Positions 8,363-17,423 are shown, numbered from the stretch's first letter. The stretch: 64,000 nucleotides of DNA from Yoonia vestfoldensis SKA53 (GCF_000152785.1 NZ_CH672414.1:277615-341614); one strand, 5' to 3'. Made by a program: numbers and translations. Notes: generated by a model not told the origin, from the sequence alone.

Positions 8363-8530
8363 ATGGCGAAGCCAACCACGATCAAGATCCGCCTGAACTC
8401 CACCGCGGGGACCGGGCATTTCTATGTGACCAAGAAAAACGCACGCACGATGACCGAAAAGATGGCGATCAAGAAATATGATCCCGTCGTGCGCAAGCAT
8501 GTCGAATACAAGGAAGGCAAGATCAAGTAA
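8363..8530 (+). CDS. rpmG: 50S ribosomal protein L33
   Basis: A 55-residue protein starting [18 protein letters not shown], basic throughout, the usual alphaproteobacterial L33. It lacks the four zinc-ligand cysteines, so it is the zinc-independent (C-minus) form. GGAGAAG (8351-8357) is a good ribosome-binding site. A strong hairpin with a T-run follows at 8556-8585, so this is a single-gene transcript. Confidence 0.97.
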   Translation: MAKPTTIKIRLNSTAGTGHFYVTKKNARTMTEKMAIKKYDPVVRKHVEYKEGKIK

Positions 8531-8555
8531 TTGATCCAGCCCCTGTGGGACAATC

Positions 8556-8585
8556 AAAAGGCCGCGCAATTTGCGCGGCCTTTTT
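8556..8585 (+). terminator. Rho-independent terminator of rpmG
   Basis: A near-perfect inverted repeat, aaaaggccgcgcaa and ttgcgcggcctttt, ending in five Ts, 25 bases after the rpmG stop. Confidence 0.9.
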
Positions 8586-8627
8586 GTTTGCGCCACTGGC
8601 GCCATCCAGAACAGGGCCATGCACAAC

Positions 8628-8655
8628 AAAAAAGGGCCGGTGTTTCCACCGGCCC
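8628..8655 (-). terminator. Rho-independent terminator of the BI-1 family gene
   Basis: gggccggtg (8634-8642) pairs with caccggccc (8647-8655) around a four-base loop. The run of A at 8628-8633 reads as Us on the minus strand. It lies 21 bases after the stop of the minus-strand gene, so rpmG and that gene converge on two separate terminators. Confidence 0.88.
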
Positions 8656-8676
8656 CTGTGTTGGCGTTGCCTGCGC

Positions 8677-9414
8677 TTATTCGCGGTTGCCGAACAATTG
8701 CAGCAGGAACATGAACATGTTGATAAAGTTCAGATACAGGCTCAGCGCGCCCATAATTGCGGACTTGCCCAGCCATTCCGCATCGCCATGCGCAGCATGT
8801 GCGACATATTCGGTCTTGATCCGCTGGGTGTCATAGGCGGTCAGACCTGCAAAGATCAGCACGCCAAGGATCGAGATCGCGAACATGATCGCGGGCGATT
8901 GCAGGAACAGGTTGATGATCATCGCAACCACAATCCCGATCACGCCCATCATCAGGAACGTGCCCCATGCGGACAGGTCCTTTTTGGTGGTGTAGCCGTA
9001 CAGGCTAAGGCTCGCAAAGGCGATCGAGGTGATCAAAAAGATCTGTGCAATCGACATGCCGGTGAAGGCCACGAAAATCCACGCGATCGACAGGCCCATG
9101 ACGGCGGCGAAAGCATAGAAAAATGTCTGTGCGGCAGCGGCCGAAAAGCGGTTGATCATGGCGCCAAAGCCAAAGATCATCCCCAATGGCGCGAACATCA
9201 CGATCCAGCCCAGGATATTGGGTTGCAGCGTGATCGGGTCACGGAACACACCCAGCAGGGCAGGGGCGGTGCCGACGGCCCAGGCCACGGCGAAGGTGAT
9301 CAGCATGCCCACGGACATCGTGCCGTAGACTTTGCTCATATGGGCGCGAAGGCCCTCGTCGATTGCGGCCGTGCGGACCCCACCGGCCGTGCGAATGGTA
9401 TCGTATTGAGCCAT
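8677..9414 (-). CDS. Bax inhibitor-1 (BI-1/YccA) family membrane protein
   Basis: A 245-residue protein with seven predicted hydrophobic helices and short loops, and the C-terminal LFGNRE tail after the last helix, as in bacterial BI-1 (UPF0005) proteins. Family members are pH-sensitive calcium-leak channels or modulators of membrane proteases such as FtsH (YccA). The start at 9414 gives MAQYDTIRTAGG and is backed by GGAGGG just upstream. ATGs further 5' in frame add residues unlike the family. It is expressed alone, with its own terminator. Confidence 0.9.
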   Translation of the reverse strand: MAQYDTIRTAGGVRTAAIDEGLRAHMSKVYGTMSVGMLITFAVAWAVGTAPALLGVFRDPITLQPNILGWIVMFAPLGMIFGFGAMINRFSAAAAQTFFYAFAAVMGLSIAWIFVAFTGMSIAQIFLITSIAFASLSLYGYTTKKDLSAWGTFLMMGVIGIVVAMIINLFLQSPAIMFAISILGVLIFAGLTAYDTQRIKTEYVAHAAHGDAEWLGKSAIMGALSLYLNFINMFMFLLQLFGNRE

Positions 9415-9565
9415 GTTTCCCTCCAAAAAAAAGACAGCGACGCCGGGGGCGGCATCATTGGTCAACATATTGGCAGGCCCATGTCCATTTTCAAGACTTT
9501 CTGTCGCAGCGCGCCCCTATTCCGAGTGTTTTGCGCAAGAATGTCGCACCTGTGGCGCTGTTGGC

Positions 9566-9781
9566 CTATGCCAGCCAATGGCGGGGGACATCCCAGACCG
9601 GTTTGCCCGCCTCTGCCTGTGCGTCGTCAGCGGTGATCCCGATATCGCACAAGATATGCGCATCAAGCGCCGCAAGCGCGCGGCGTTGCCGTGCAAGCTG
9701 CGCTGCCTGCATGATCCGTGACCACAAAGGCGGCCGCCGCTTGGTGTCCATGCAGATACCTGCATGTGAAAAACTGGCCAT
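9566..9781 (-). CDS. DUF1127 small basic protein
   Basis: A 71-residue, arginine-rich protein. The RQRRALAALDAHILCDIGIT block is the DUF1127 (YjiS-like) core, followed by the alphaproteobacterial extension ending PVWDVPRHWLA. DUF1127 proteins in this group affect RNA turnover and phosphate, carbon or stress responses, apparently by binding RNA (family knowledge). The gene is divergent from a LysR regulator 114 bp away, which may control it. AGGAAAGGAAA lies just upstream of the ATG. Confidence 0.88.
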   Translation of the reverse strand: MASFSHAGICMDTKRRPPLWSRIMQAAQLARQRRALAALDAHILCDIGITADDAQAEAGKPVWDVPRHWLA

Positions 9782-9895
9782 GACATTTCCTTTCCTGATG
9801 AATGGCGTCGTTTACATCGTGATGCTTGATATGTACTGGCGCACACGTTATAAGTGAAATGAATGTTTGATAGCTAAACCATCAGGAATGTTGAT

Positions 9896-10765
9896 ATGCC
9901 GCGCAATCTGGACCTGACCGCGCTGCGGTCTTTCGTGGCGGTCGCTGATACCGGCGGCGTGACCAAGGCGGCGGGCCTGCTGCATCTGACGCAATCGGCG
10001 GTGTCGATGCAGCTCAAGCGGTTAGAGGAATCGCTTGATGCGCCACTGCTTGACCGCGCGGGCCGCGGTATCGCGCTGACAGCACAGGGCGAACAATTGC
10101 TTAGCTATGCGCGGCGTATGCTGGTGTTGAACGATGAAATCTATGGCAGGCTGACATCCAACGCTTATGAAGGTGAGGTCACCTTGGGCGTGCCGCATGA
10201 CATCATCTATCCGGTGATCCCGCAGGTTTTGCGCCGCTTTGCCGCCGCTTATCCGCGTATGCGGGTGCAATTATCATCGTCCTTTACCAGCACCCTGCTG
10301 GATGAATACCGGCGCGGGGGCATCGACATGATCCTGACGACCGAGGACAGCGTGGGCCAAGATGGCGAAACGCTGACCGCGATCCCGCTGGTCTGGTTGG
10401 GCGCGCCGGGCGGGCAGATCTGGAAGGAACGACCCCTGCGGCTGGCCTATGAACATCGCTGCATCTTTCGCGGCTTCGTGCAGCGCCAATTGGACGCGGC
10501 GGGTATCTCTTGGGAAATCGCGGTCGAAAGCCATTCCAGCCGCACGATCGAGGCGACAGTCAGCGCCGATCTGGCCGTTCACACGATGCTGGCGGGGGCA
10601 GAGCCGCGCCATTTTGAGCGGATCGCGCATGGCGGCGCTTTGCCTGACCTGCGGGATTTCAACGTTAACCTTTACCACGCCGACACCGATAATCCGGTGA
10701 TCCGCGATCTGGCGGGGTTCATCCGCGACGGGTTTTATACGTTGCAGGCCCCGGCTATGGCGTGA
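9896..10765 (+). CDS. LysR-family transcriptional regulator
   Basis: A 289-residue protein with a typical N-terminal winged HTH (about 5-64: LTALRSFVAVADTGGVTKAAGLLHLTQSAVSMQLKRLE, read in part) and a C-terminal effector-binding domain (about 90-285). The effector is not deducible. It is divergent from the DUF1127 gene, so autoregulation and control of DUF1127 from the shared 114-bp gap are likely. GTTTGATAGCTAAAC at about 9864-9878 in that gap has a T-N11-A shape. The 3' end overlaps the convergent quinone oxidoreductase gene by 11 bases. Confidence 0.92.
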   Translation: MPRNLDLTALRSFVAVADTGGVTKAAGLLHLTQSAVSMQLKRLEESLDAPLLDRAGRGIALTAQGEQLLSYARRMLVLNDEIYGRLTSNAYEGEVTLGVPHDIIYPVIPQVLRRFAAAYPRMRVQLSSSFTSTLLDEYRRGGIDMILTTEDSVGQDGETLTAIPLVWLGAPGGQIWKERPLRLAYEHRCIFRGFVQRQLDAAGISWEIAVESHSSRTIEATVSADLAVHTMLAGAEPRHFERIAHGGALPDLRDFNVNLYHADTDNPVIRDLAGFIRDGFYTLQAPAMA

Positions 10766-11714
10766 TCACGACCTTACCGGTCGATGCACGGCTGCGCATC
10801 AGATCCAGCGCCTTTTCCGCCTGCGCCAAGGGCAGGACATGGCTGATATGCGGCTTGAGCCGGCTATCTGCCAGCCAGCCCAGCAGCTCGGCCAGAGAAT
10901 CGGACAAAAGGTCGGGTCGGAATTTCAGATAGCCGCCCCAATAGAACCCGATCAGGTCTACATTCTTGACCAGCAGGATATTGGCAGGCACCTGCGGGAC
11001 ATCGCCACTGGCAAAGCCGATCACGACATAGCGCGCCTGCGGTCTGCACGCGCCAAGTGCCGCCTTGAACGCATCGCCACCAACAGGGTCATAAACCACA
11101 TCGGCCCCGCCCAGCGCCTTGACCACGGCCTTGATGTCCTGCGTGTCGCTGTCGATGACGTGATCCGCGCCAGCCGCCTGCGCCACCGCCAGCTTGTCCG
11201 CGCCGCGCGCCACGGCGATCACCCGCGCGCCCAACGCCTTGCCGATTTCCACCGCCGTCAGACCGACACCGCCCGCGGCCCCCAACACCAGCAGCGTTTC
11301 CCCCTGTTGCAGCCGCGCGCGATGGGTCAGCGCCAGATGCGATGTGCCATAGGCGACCATGAAACCGGCCGCGACCTCGGCGCTCATGCTGTCGGGGACT
11401 GGCCGGCACAGGTTTGCGGGAAACACGCCCTGTTCCGCCATGCCGCCCTGACCACCGAAAACCGCAACGCGGGTGCCGATGGCGGGCGTCGTCACGCCGT
11501 CACCCAAGGCCGTGACCGTACCGCACACTTCCATGCCCAAGGTAAAGGGTGGCATGGGTGTGTCCTGATATGATCCTTTGGCCATCAGCAGATCAGCAAA
11601 GTTCAAACCGCATGCCGCGATATCCAGCAGCACTTCGCCTGGTGCGGGCAGCGGGGCTGCGATATCGACAAGGGCCGGCGGGTTGGTGAAGGAAGACACC
11701 TGAAATGCACGCAT
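10755..11714 (-). CDS. NADPH:quinone oxidoreductase-like MDR-family enzyme
   Basis: A 319-residue medium-chain dehydrogenase/reductase. The N-terminal GroES-like domain (CGLNFADLLMAKGSY, about 35-50) lacks the catalytic-zinc cysteine and histidine. The Rossmann part has LVLGAAGGVGLTAVEIGKALGARV (about 142-165) and a GG-AD-VVYDPVGG block. This is the zinc-free quinone oxidoreductase (QOR) branch, which reduces quinones or enoyl substrates with NADPH. I considered AcuI (acryloyl-CoA reductase) because a DMSP lyase is in the window, but the N-terminus does not look like AcuI/YhdH. Confidence 0.85.
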   Translation of the reverse strand: MRAFQVSSFTNPPALVDIAAPLPAPGEVLLDIAACGLNFADLLMAKGSYQDTPMPPFTLGMEVCGTVTALGDGVTTPAIGTRVAVFGGQGGMAEQGVFPANLCRPVPDSMSAEVAAGFMVAYGTSHLALTHRARLQQGETLLVLGAAGGVGLTAVEIGKALGARVIAVARGADKLAVAQAAGADHVIDSDTQDIKAVVKALGGADVVYDPVGGDAFKAALGACRPQARYVVIGFASGDVPQVPANILLVKNVDLIGFYWGGYLKFRPDLLSDSLAELLGWLADSRLKPHISHVLPLAQAEKALDLMRSRASTGKVVITP

Positions 11715-11980
11715 TGGATCGAATCCTTTTTAATGATATTACTCCAAGGTGTAGCATCGCATGTTGGCGCAATGCGACCGCGCATTGCGGTTGTCCTGTG
11801 GTCACCCTATGCATATTACCTGTACTTAAGGGTAGGATGTTAACTGCAACCGTTGCGTGTCAGAAATGAATAGTGGCATTTTCTGGGCACAGCACGAACG
11901 GTTGAATGTTCAAATTTTACGTTTTTAATCGGGCCTTTCTGATGACAAGCAGGCGGCCTCTTTGTGAATAGGAAAAAACA

Positions 11981-12352
11981 ATGAAGCATCCTGTCGACGT
12001 CTATGTGGGCAAGCGGATCAGGCATCGCCGTTGGATGAATGGGACGACGCAACAACAGCTTGCGGAAAATGTTGGGATCAAGTTCCAGCAGATCCAGAAA
12101 TACGAAACCGGCATGAACCGCGTCAGCGCGTCGCGGCTTTGGGATATCTCGAATGTATTGGGCGTCCCGGTTTCGTTCTTTTTCGAAGGCTATGATGCGC
12201 AACCTGCAGTAGAGACGCGAATCAGCGACATGCCGGGTGATATTCTGACAGATAAAGAAGCGCTGGAATTGCTGCGGTCCTATTATGCAATTCCCGAAAA
12301 CCAGCGCCGCCGCCTGTTCGATCTGGCCCGCGTGTTGAGCGAAGCCGCCTAA
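11981..12352 (+). CDS. XRE-family regulator, PraR-like
   Basis: A 123-residue one-domain regulator. An HTH (about 10-65) with the hallmark GIKFQQIQKYETGMNRVSASRLW block is followed by a short tail that binds no obvious ligand. The pattern matches PraR and its relatives in alphaproteobacteria, which tune quorum sensing, biofilm and attachment genes (family knowledge). The 266-bp gap upstream is AT-richer than its surroundings and probably holds its promoter and that of the divergent quinone oxidoreductase. A perfect inverted repeat follows 12 bases after the stop. Confidence 0.88.
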   Translation: MKHPVDVYVGKRIRHRRWMNGTTQQQLAENVGIKFQQIQKYETGMNRVSASRLWDISNVLGVPVSFFFEGYDAQPAVETRISDMPGDILTDKEALELLRSYYAIPENQRRRLFDLARVLSEAA

Positions 12353-12364
12353 ACCAACTTGCCT

Positions 12365-12414
12365 GTCAACCTGTGCTGCGTTACCGCAAGGTGTCAGACA
12401 CAGCACAGGTTGAC
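12365..12414. promoter_or_regulatory. Perfect 14-bp inverted repeat between the XRE gene and hisN
   Basis: gtcaacctgtgctg (12365-12378) and cagcacaggttgac (12401-12414) are exact reverse complements around a 22-base loop. Inside the loop, accgcaaggt can form a short stem with a GCAA tetraloop, and gtgtcagacac (12391-12401) is a competing hairpin. There is no T-run, so it is not a standard terminator. The 3' arm ends eight bases before the likely GTG start of hisN, so it could mask its ribosome-binding site, or be an operator. Confidence 0.7.
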
Positions 12415-12421
12415 GGGTAAA

Positions 12422-13219
12422 GTGGATCAAGCAACGCAGGCCGACCTGATCCGGGTCGCCCATCTTTTGGCAGATACGGCCCGCCCTGTGACGCTTGCGC
12501 ATTTTCGCACTGCGGCCCTGGTGGCTGATACCAAAGCCCTTTCCCATTTCGACCCCGTGACGATCGCCGACCGTGCTGCCGAACAGGCGATGCGCGATGT
12601 TCTGGCGCGCGAACGCCCCAATGACGGCATTTTTGGCGAAGAATACGGCCAGACCCCGGGCACATCTGGGCTGACTTGGGTGCTTGACCCGATTGACGGC
12701 ACGCGCGGCTATATCAGCGGCACGCCGACTTGGGGTGTGCTGATCGCGGTGGGCGATGCGGATGGCCCTATCTACGGGATCATCGACCAGCCCTATATCG
12801 GCGAACGGTTTGCGGGCGGTTTCGGTCAGGCAGATGTGACGGGTCCAATGGGGACCGCGCCGCTGTCCACGCGCGCGCCGCGCGGTTTGGATCAGGCGAT
12901 CCTGCTGTCCACCTTTCCCGAAATCGGCACGCCTGCGCAAATGGCTGCGTTTCAGGCCGTGTCGCGGCAGGTGCGACTGACCCGCTATGGGATGGATTGC
13001 TATGGCTATGCGCTGCTGGCGGCAGGGCAGGTCGATCTGGTGATCGAGGCGGGACTGAACGCCTATGACGTGCAAGCCCCTATCGCGGTGATCGAGGCTG
13101 CTGGCGGGATCGTCACCGATTGGTGCGGCGCGCCGGTCCATGCAGGTGGACAGGTGCTGGCTGCGGCCAATGCGGATATCCATGCCGCCGCCTTGAAAAT
13201 CCTGCGCAGCCACCCCTAA
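12422..13219 (+). CDS. hisN: Histidinol-phosphatase (inositol monophosphatase family, HisN-type)
   Basis: A Mg-dependent phosphatase of about 265 residues. Metal-site motifs are visible: IFGEEYG (Glu), WVLDPIDGTRGYISG (Asp, Asp, Thr) and the second-lobe YDVQAPIAVIEAAGG. GTRGYISGTPTWG in place of the usual GTxNF is a mark of the HisN branch that dephosphorylates L-histidinol phosphate; an inositol-phosphatase role cannot be excluded. The frame stays open to a TTG at 12359, but that extension is made of the inverted repeat and looks non-protein. GTG 12422 gives MDQATQADLIRVAHLLADTA, which fits the family. Confidence 0.85.
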   Translation: MDQATQADLIRVAHLLADTARPVTLAHFRTAALVADTKALSHFDPVTIADRAAEQAMRDVLARERPNDGIFGEEYGQTPGTSGLTWVLDPIDGTRGYISGTPTWGVLIAVGDADGPIYGIIDQPYIGERFAGGFGQADVTGPMGTAPLSTRAPRGLDQAILLSTFPEIGTPAQMAAFQAVSRQVRLTRYGMDCYGYALLAAGQVDLVIEAGLNAYDVQAPIAVIEAAGGIVTDWCGAPVHAGGQVLAAANADIHAAALKILRSHP

Positions 13220-13251
13220 GGCGGGGCCGCCGTTGGCAGGCACCGGCCCTT

Positions 13252-14547
13252 TTATTGTACGCCCTGCCGCACCCCCGCGATCCAGACATCGGCAATCGCG
13301 CGGTCATCGCCCATCATGATCGTCGGGAACAGCGCGTCCCAGATGTCATCGGCCCGCGCGCTGCGCTGTGCGATGGCGGGGGTGGATGCAAGGTCCAGCA
13401 CGGTGATATCCGCCGCAGCCCCCACGCCCAGATGCCCGATTTGGCCCGTCATATGCAGCGCCTGTGCCGATCCTTCGGTTGCCAGCCACATCAGCTGCGC
13501 GGGATGCAGCGCCGTGCCGCGCAGCTGCCCGATCTCATAGGTGGCGGCCATCACCCGCAGCATTGAAAACGACGACCCGCCGCCCGTGTCGGTGGCCAGC
13601 CCGATCGTCAGCCCCGCGCGCGCCAGCCCCATCAGGTCAAACAGCCCCGACCCGATAAAGGTGTTCGATGTCGGGCAATGCACGACGGCGGCACCGACCT
13701 CGGCCAGCCGCGCAATCTCGCGCGGCTCCAGATGGATCGCATGGCCGTAGATGCCGCGCGCGCCCAGCAGGCCGAAGGCCTCGTATGTATCCAGATAATC
13801 GCGGGCCTGCGGGAACAGATCGCGGACCCAGGCGATTTCGGGCAATTGCTCGCTCAGATGGGTCTGCATCAGGCAGGTCGGGTTCTCGGCCCAGAGCGCG
13901 CCAAGGGCGGCCAATTGATCCGGCGTCGAGGTGGGCGAGAACCGTGGCGTGATCGCATAGCTTGCGCGGCCCGTCCCGTGCCAGCGCGCGATCAGCGCGG
14001 CGCTGTCGTCATAAGCCGCTTGCGCGGTGTCGCGCAGGTCGTCGGGCGCGTTGCGGTCCATGCAGGTCTTGCCTGCGACCACGGCCATGTCGCGCGCGGC
14101 GGCGGCGGTGAAAAACGCATCCACGCTGGCGGGATGAATCGTGCAAAAACTGGTCAGCGTCGTGGTGCCATGTGCCACGGCCAGATCAACCGTCCGCATC
14201 GCGATCTCGGCGGCATAGGCGGGGTCGGCAAGGCGGGCTTCTTGCGGGAAAGTATAGGTGTTCAGCCAGTCGATCAGCTGTTTGCCCCAACTTGCGATGA
14301 TGGCGGTCTGGGGGTAATGCATATGCGCATCGACAAAGCCCGCGCTGATCAGCTTGCCTGTGTAATCCACCAACCGGGCATCGGGATGCGCGGCACGCAA
14401 CGCCGCCCCGTCGCCCATCGCCACGATCCGGCCTGCGTCGATCAGCACGCCACCTGCTGGATCGTATTGCACCGTATCGGCCCAATCGCCCGCAAGCGGA
14501 TTACCCGAAAACCCAAGCGTCTGGCCCAGAAGGAGATGTTTTGTCAT
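13252..14547 (-). CDS. guaD: Guanine deaminase
   Basis: A 431-residue amidohydrolase that converts guanine to xanthine and ammonia. Zinc and substrate motifs are visible: DAHMHYPQ (His75, His77), TCMDRN, THLSEQ, GHAIHL and LATDTGGGSSFS, all in the right order. Start and length are normal for GuaD. It is divergent from mgtE, with about 100 bp between the starts. No other purine catabolic genes lie nearby, so it looks like a single-gene unit. Confidence 0.94.
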   Translation of the reverse strand: MTKHLLLGQTLGFSGNPLAGDWADTVQYDPAGGVLIDAGRIVAMGDGAALRAAHPDARLVDYTGKLISAGFVDAHMHYPQTAIIASWGKQLIDWLNTYTFPQEARLADPAYAAEIAMRTVDLAVAHGTTTLTSFCTIHPASVDAFFTAAAARDMAVVAGKTCMDRNAPDDLRDTAQAAYDDSAALIARWHGTGRASYAITPRFSPTSTPDQLAALGALWAENPTCLMQTHLSEQLPEIAWVRDLFPQARDYLDTYEAFGLLGARGIYGHAIHLEPREIARLAEVGAAVVHCPTSNTFIGSGLFDLMGLARAGLTIGLATDTGGGSSFSMLRVMAATYEIGQLRGTALHPAQLMWLATEGSAQALHMTGQIGHLGVGAAADITVLDLASTPAIAQRSARADDIWDALFPTIMMGDDRAIADVWIAGVRQGVQ

Positions 14548-14646
14548 CTGTCCCGTATAGGCTGCGCAAAAGGCTGCGTAAATCGGGGAATGGCGTTGTC
14601 CCTGCGGCGGCTTTGACTATGCTGATCGCGATAACGGAGATGATTG

Positions 14647-16020
14647 ATGGTGGATATCGACGACGACCTTGATTCAGAGGCATTCGGCATCACCGACCGG
14701 ATCGTGGCCGACGTGCTGAACGCCGTGATGCAGGGCGATGCGGCGGCGATTGATGCGCTTCTTGACCCGCTGCACCCCGCCGATATCGCGCATCTGATCG
14801 AACAGATCGACAGCCGCGAACGGCGCGACCTGCTGACGCTGTGGCAAGGCGGGATCGATGGCGACATCCTGTCCGAACTTGACGAAAACCTGCGCGAAGA
14901 GATTATCCAGCAGCTGCGCCCTGACGAGCTTGCCACTGCGCTGCGCGATCTGGACAGCGACGATGTCGTCGATCTGGTCGAATACCTGGGCGAAGATCAG
15001 CAAGAGGCGGTGCTGGACGCGCTCGACGCCAGTGACCGCGTGGTCGTCGAACAGGCGCTGTCCTACCCCGAGGAATCGGCCGGCCGGCACATGCAATCCG
15101 AACTGGTGCGCGCGCCCGAACACTGGACCGTCGGCGATGCCATAGACTACCTGCGCGCGGACGTGGTGCTGCCGGACCAGTTCTACCACATCATCCTTGT
15201 CGATCCCCGGCTCAAGGCTGTGGGCTATGTCACGCTGGGCCGCATCCTCAGCAATGCGCGCGCCACGCCTCTGCGCGATCTGACCGAGGAAACATTCCGC
15301 ACCTTCCATGTCGCTCAAGGCGTGGAAGAGGTGGCGCAGGCGATCAACCATTACCACCTGATCACCGCCCCCGTGGTCGATGATGACGGCCGTGTTGTCG
15401 GTGTCATTACCATCGACGACGCCATGGCCTTTTTGGAAGAAGAAGCCGAAGAAGACATCCTGCGCCTTGCCGGTGTCGGTGAAGGCAGCCTGTCGGACAA
15501 TGTCTTCGAGACCACCAAACAGCGGTTTCCGTGGTTGGCGGTCAATCTGTTGACGGCGATCCTCGCATCGCTGGTGATTTCGCTGTTCGAAGAAACTATC
15601 GCAGGGCTGGTCGCTTTGGCGGTGCTGATGCCGATTGTCGCGTCGATGGGTGGCAATGCGGGTACGCAATCACTGACCGTGGCAGTGCGCGCGCTGGCGA
15701 CACGCGACCTGACGCCTTCCAACGTCTGGCGGGTGATCCGGCGCGAGGCGCTGGTCGGCATGCTGAACGGATTGGCCTTTGCGGCGGTGATGGGCGTGGT
15801 CGGGACAATCTGGTTTGATGCGCCGATGTTGGGCGTTGTGATCGCCGCGGCGATGGTGGTCAACCTGCTGGTCGCGGGTCTGGCGGGCATCGGCGTACCA
15901 GTCGTGATGGACCGTTTCGGGATCGATCCGGCACTGGCCTCTGGCACCTTCGTCACAACGGTCACCGATGTCGTGGGTTTTTTCGCCTTTCTCGGGCTGG
16001 CCTCGGTCATGTTGCTATGA
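14647..16020 (+). CDS. mgtE: Magnesium transporter MgtE
   Basis: A 457-residue magnesium channel. The cytosolic MgtE-N domain (about 15-130, acidic) is followed by two CBS domains (about 135-255, with VGVITIDDAMAFLEEE) and five membrane helices (about 285-457). The pore motifs MGGNAGTQ and TTVTDVVGFFAF are present. The acidic N and CBS domains act as the magnesium sensor that closes the pore. GGAG at 14636-14639 supports ATG 14647. The stop overlaps the next gene by four bases (ATGA). Confidence 0.95.
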   Translation: MVDIDDDLDSEAFGITDRIVADVLNAVMQGDAAAIDALLDPLHPADIAHLIEQIDSRERRDLLTLWQGGIDGDILSELDENLREEIIQQLRPDELATALRDLDSDDVVDLVEYLGEDQQEAVLDALDASDRVVVEQALSYPEESAGRHMQSELVRAPEHWTVGDAIDYLRADVVLPDQFYHIILVDPRLKAVGYVTLGRILSNARATPLRDLTEETFRTFHVAQGVEEVAQAINHYHLITAPVVDDDGRVVGVITIDDAMAFLEEEAEEDILRLAGVGEGSLSDNVFETTKQRFPWLAVNLLTAILASLVISLFEETIAGLVALAVLMPIVASMGGNAGTQSLTVAVRALATRDLTPSNVWRVIRREALVGMLNGLAFAAVMGVVGTIWFDAPMLGVVIAAAMVVNLLVAGLAGIGVPVVMDRFGIDPALASGTFVTTVTDVVGFFAFLGLASVMLL

Positions 16021-16559
16021 CCTTCAAATCCGCCGCCCGCAAAGCCGCCTTTGCGCGGCGCGCGGCCGCCCACCAGCCGGATGCGGCCAGTGCCGGCCAC
16101 CTGAGCGCGGTTCTGGCCGGGTACCGTGGCGTTCCCATCGCTGGCTATATCGCGATGCGCACTGAAATCGACCCGACCCCCGCCATGGCCGAGGCATCGG
16201 CGCACGGCCCCGTCGGTGTGCCGGTCATCACTGCCAAAGGGCAAGCTTTGCGCTTTCGGCTGTGGGAACCCGGTTGCGCGATGATCGCGGGTGATTTCGG
16301 GGCGCAGATCCCCGCGACAGGCGATTGGATGATCCCGCAGATCCTGATCGTGCCTTTGGTGGCCTTCAGCCGCACAGGCGGGCGGCTGGGCTATGGCGGC
16401 GGGTTTTATGACCGGACGCTGCAACAGCTGCGCGCGCGCGGTCCTGTCATGGCCGTGGGTTTCGCCTATGGCGCACAGGAAGATTCCGACCTGCCACTGG
16501 AACCCACCGACCAGCCGCTGGACATGATCGTGACAGAACAGGGCATCATCACCCCCTGA
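16017..16559 (+). CDS. 5-formyltetrahydrofolate cyclo-ligase
   Basis: A 180-residue enzyme that turns 5-formyl-THF into 5,10-methenyl-THF using ATP. The signature GGRLGYGGGFYDR (121-133) and the N-terminal substrate-binding segment (YIAMRTEIDP) are clear. It is translationally coupled to mgtE by an ATGA overlap, an odd pairing perhaps explained by the MgATP need. A dispersed repeat copy starts two bases after its stop. Confidence 0.94.
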   Translation: MTFKSAARKAAFARRAAAHQPDAASAGHLSAVLAGYRGVPIAGYIAMRTEIDPTPAMAEASAHGPVGVPVITAKGQALRFRLWEPGCAMIAGDFGAQIPATGDWMIPQILIVPLVAFSRTGGRLGYGGGFYDRTLQQLRARGPVMAVGFAYGAQEDSDLPLEPTDQPLDMIVTEQGIITP

Positions 16560-16560
16560 T

Positions 16561-16600
16561 CATCTTCCGAGCCCAAATATCCCCGCCGGAGGCATAAAAG
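16561..16600 (+). repeat. Dispersed intergenic repeat, copy 2
   Basis: It begins CATCTTCCGAGCCC and ends CCGCCGGAGGCATAAAAG. It starts two bases after the cyclo-ligase stop (TGATCATCTTC, as at copy 4) and lies between convergent genes, so it cannot serve as a ribosome-binding site here. Confidence 0.85.
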
Positions 16601-16612
16601 TTCTTCCGACCC

Positions 16613-17362
16613 TCAGCTTTCCGAAAACGCCGCCATTACAGCGTCAGAGGCTTCGAAATTCGCCGTCACGCGCTGCACGTCGTCGTCGTCTTCCAGCGTA
16701 TCAAGCAGTTTCATCAGCTTGGTCAGCCCTTCGGCATCAACCTCGGTGGTCATGTTGGGCTTCCAGATCAGCTTGGTCGAGATCGATTCGCCCAAGGCCG
16801 GTTCCAGCGCGCCGGATACTTCGGCCAGATCGGTGTCAGCGCAATAGATGACGTGGTTGTCGTCGTCGCTTTGCACGTCTTCGGCGCCCGCCTCGATCGC
16901 GGCCATCATCACGGTATCGGCATCGGCGACGGATGCAGGATAAACGATCTCGCCCATCCGGTCGAACATGAAAGCGACCGATCCGGTCTCGCCCAGATTG
17001 CCGCCATTCTTGGTAAAGGTGGAGCGCACGGTCGATGCGGTGCGGTTGCGATTGTCGGTCATCGCCTCGACGATCACGGCAATCCCGCCCGGCCCGTAAC
17101 CTTCATAGCGGATCTCGTCGTAATTCTCCGCATCACCGCCTTGCGATTTCTTGATCGCGCGGTCGATCACATCCTTGGGGCAAGAATTCGATTTCGCCTC
17201 TTTCACTGCCAGCCGCAAGCGCGGGTTCTTCTCGGGATCAGGGTCGCCCATCTTGGCAGCCACGGTGATTTCCTTGGCCAGCTTGGAAAACAGCTTGGAT
17301 CGCAGTTTGTCCTGCCGCCCCTTGCGGTGCTGGATATTCGCCCATTTGGAATGGCCCGCCAT
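16613..17362 (-). CDS. yebC: YebC/PmpR family regulator
   Basis: A 249-residue protein starting [18 protein letters not shown], the invariant YebC N-terminus, with [15 protein letters not shown] and the acidic C-terminal domain. The family was first described as DNA-binding transcriptional regulators; recent work assigns some members to relief of ribosome stalling at proline-rich stretches. Which role applies here cannot be seen. It ends the minus-strand run ymdB-like, EamA, SLC13, yebC, with a 61-bp gap after the permease. Confidence 0.95.
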   Translation of the reverse strand: MAGHSKWANIQHRKGRQDKLRSKLFSKLAKEITVAAKMGDPDPEKNPRLRLAVKEAKSNSCPKDVIDRAIKKSQGGDAENYDEIRYEGYGPGGIAVIVEAMTDNRNRTASTVRSTFTKNGGNLGETGSVAFMFDRMGEIVYPASVADADTVMMAAIEAGAEDVQSDDDNHVIYCADTDLAEVSGALEPALGESISTKLIWKPNMTTEVDAEGLTKLMKLLDTLEDDDDVQRVTANFEASDAVMAAFSES

Positions 17363-17423
17363 GGGAAACCTCTTGTCATCTCTGGTTTAAAGCTGCGTCT
17401 CTATAGGACATGGGCCAGCCTGC

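Noticed and set aside
10755..11714. AcuI (acryloyl-CoA reductase) as the identity of the quinone oxidoreductase-like gene
   Set aside because: Tempting because of dddL, but the N-terminus and cofactor-loop context fit the QOR group and not the AcuI/YhdH group, and the gene is far from dddL.
11840..13243. A 467-codon minus frame over the XRE and hisN genes
   Set aside because: Antisense to two genes with clear family motifs; composition is that of a shadow frame.
13678..14616. A 312-codon plus frame over guaD
   Set aside because: Antisense to an enzyme with all zinc motifs in order; no motif of its own.
14674..15669. A 331-codon minus frame over mgtE
   Set aside because: Antisense shadow of the MgtE-N and CBS domains.
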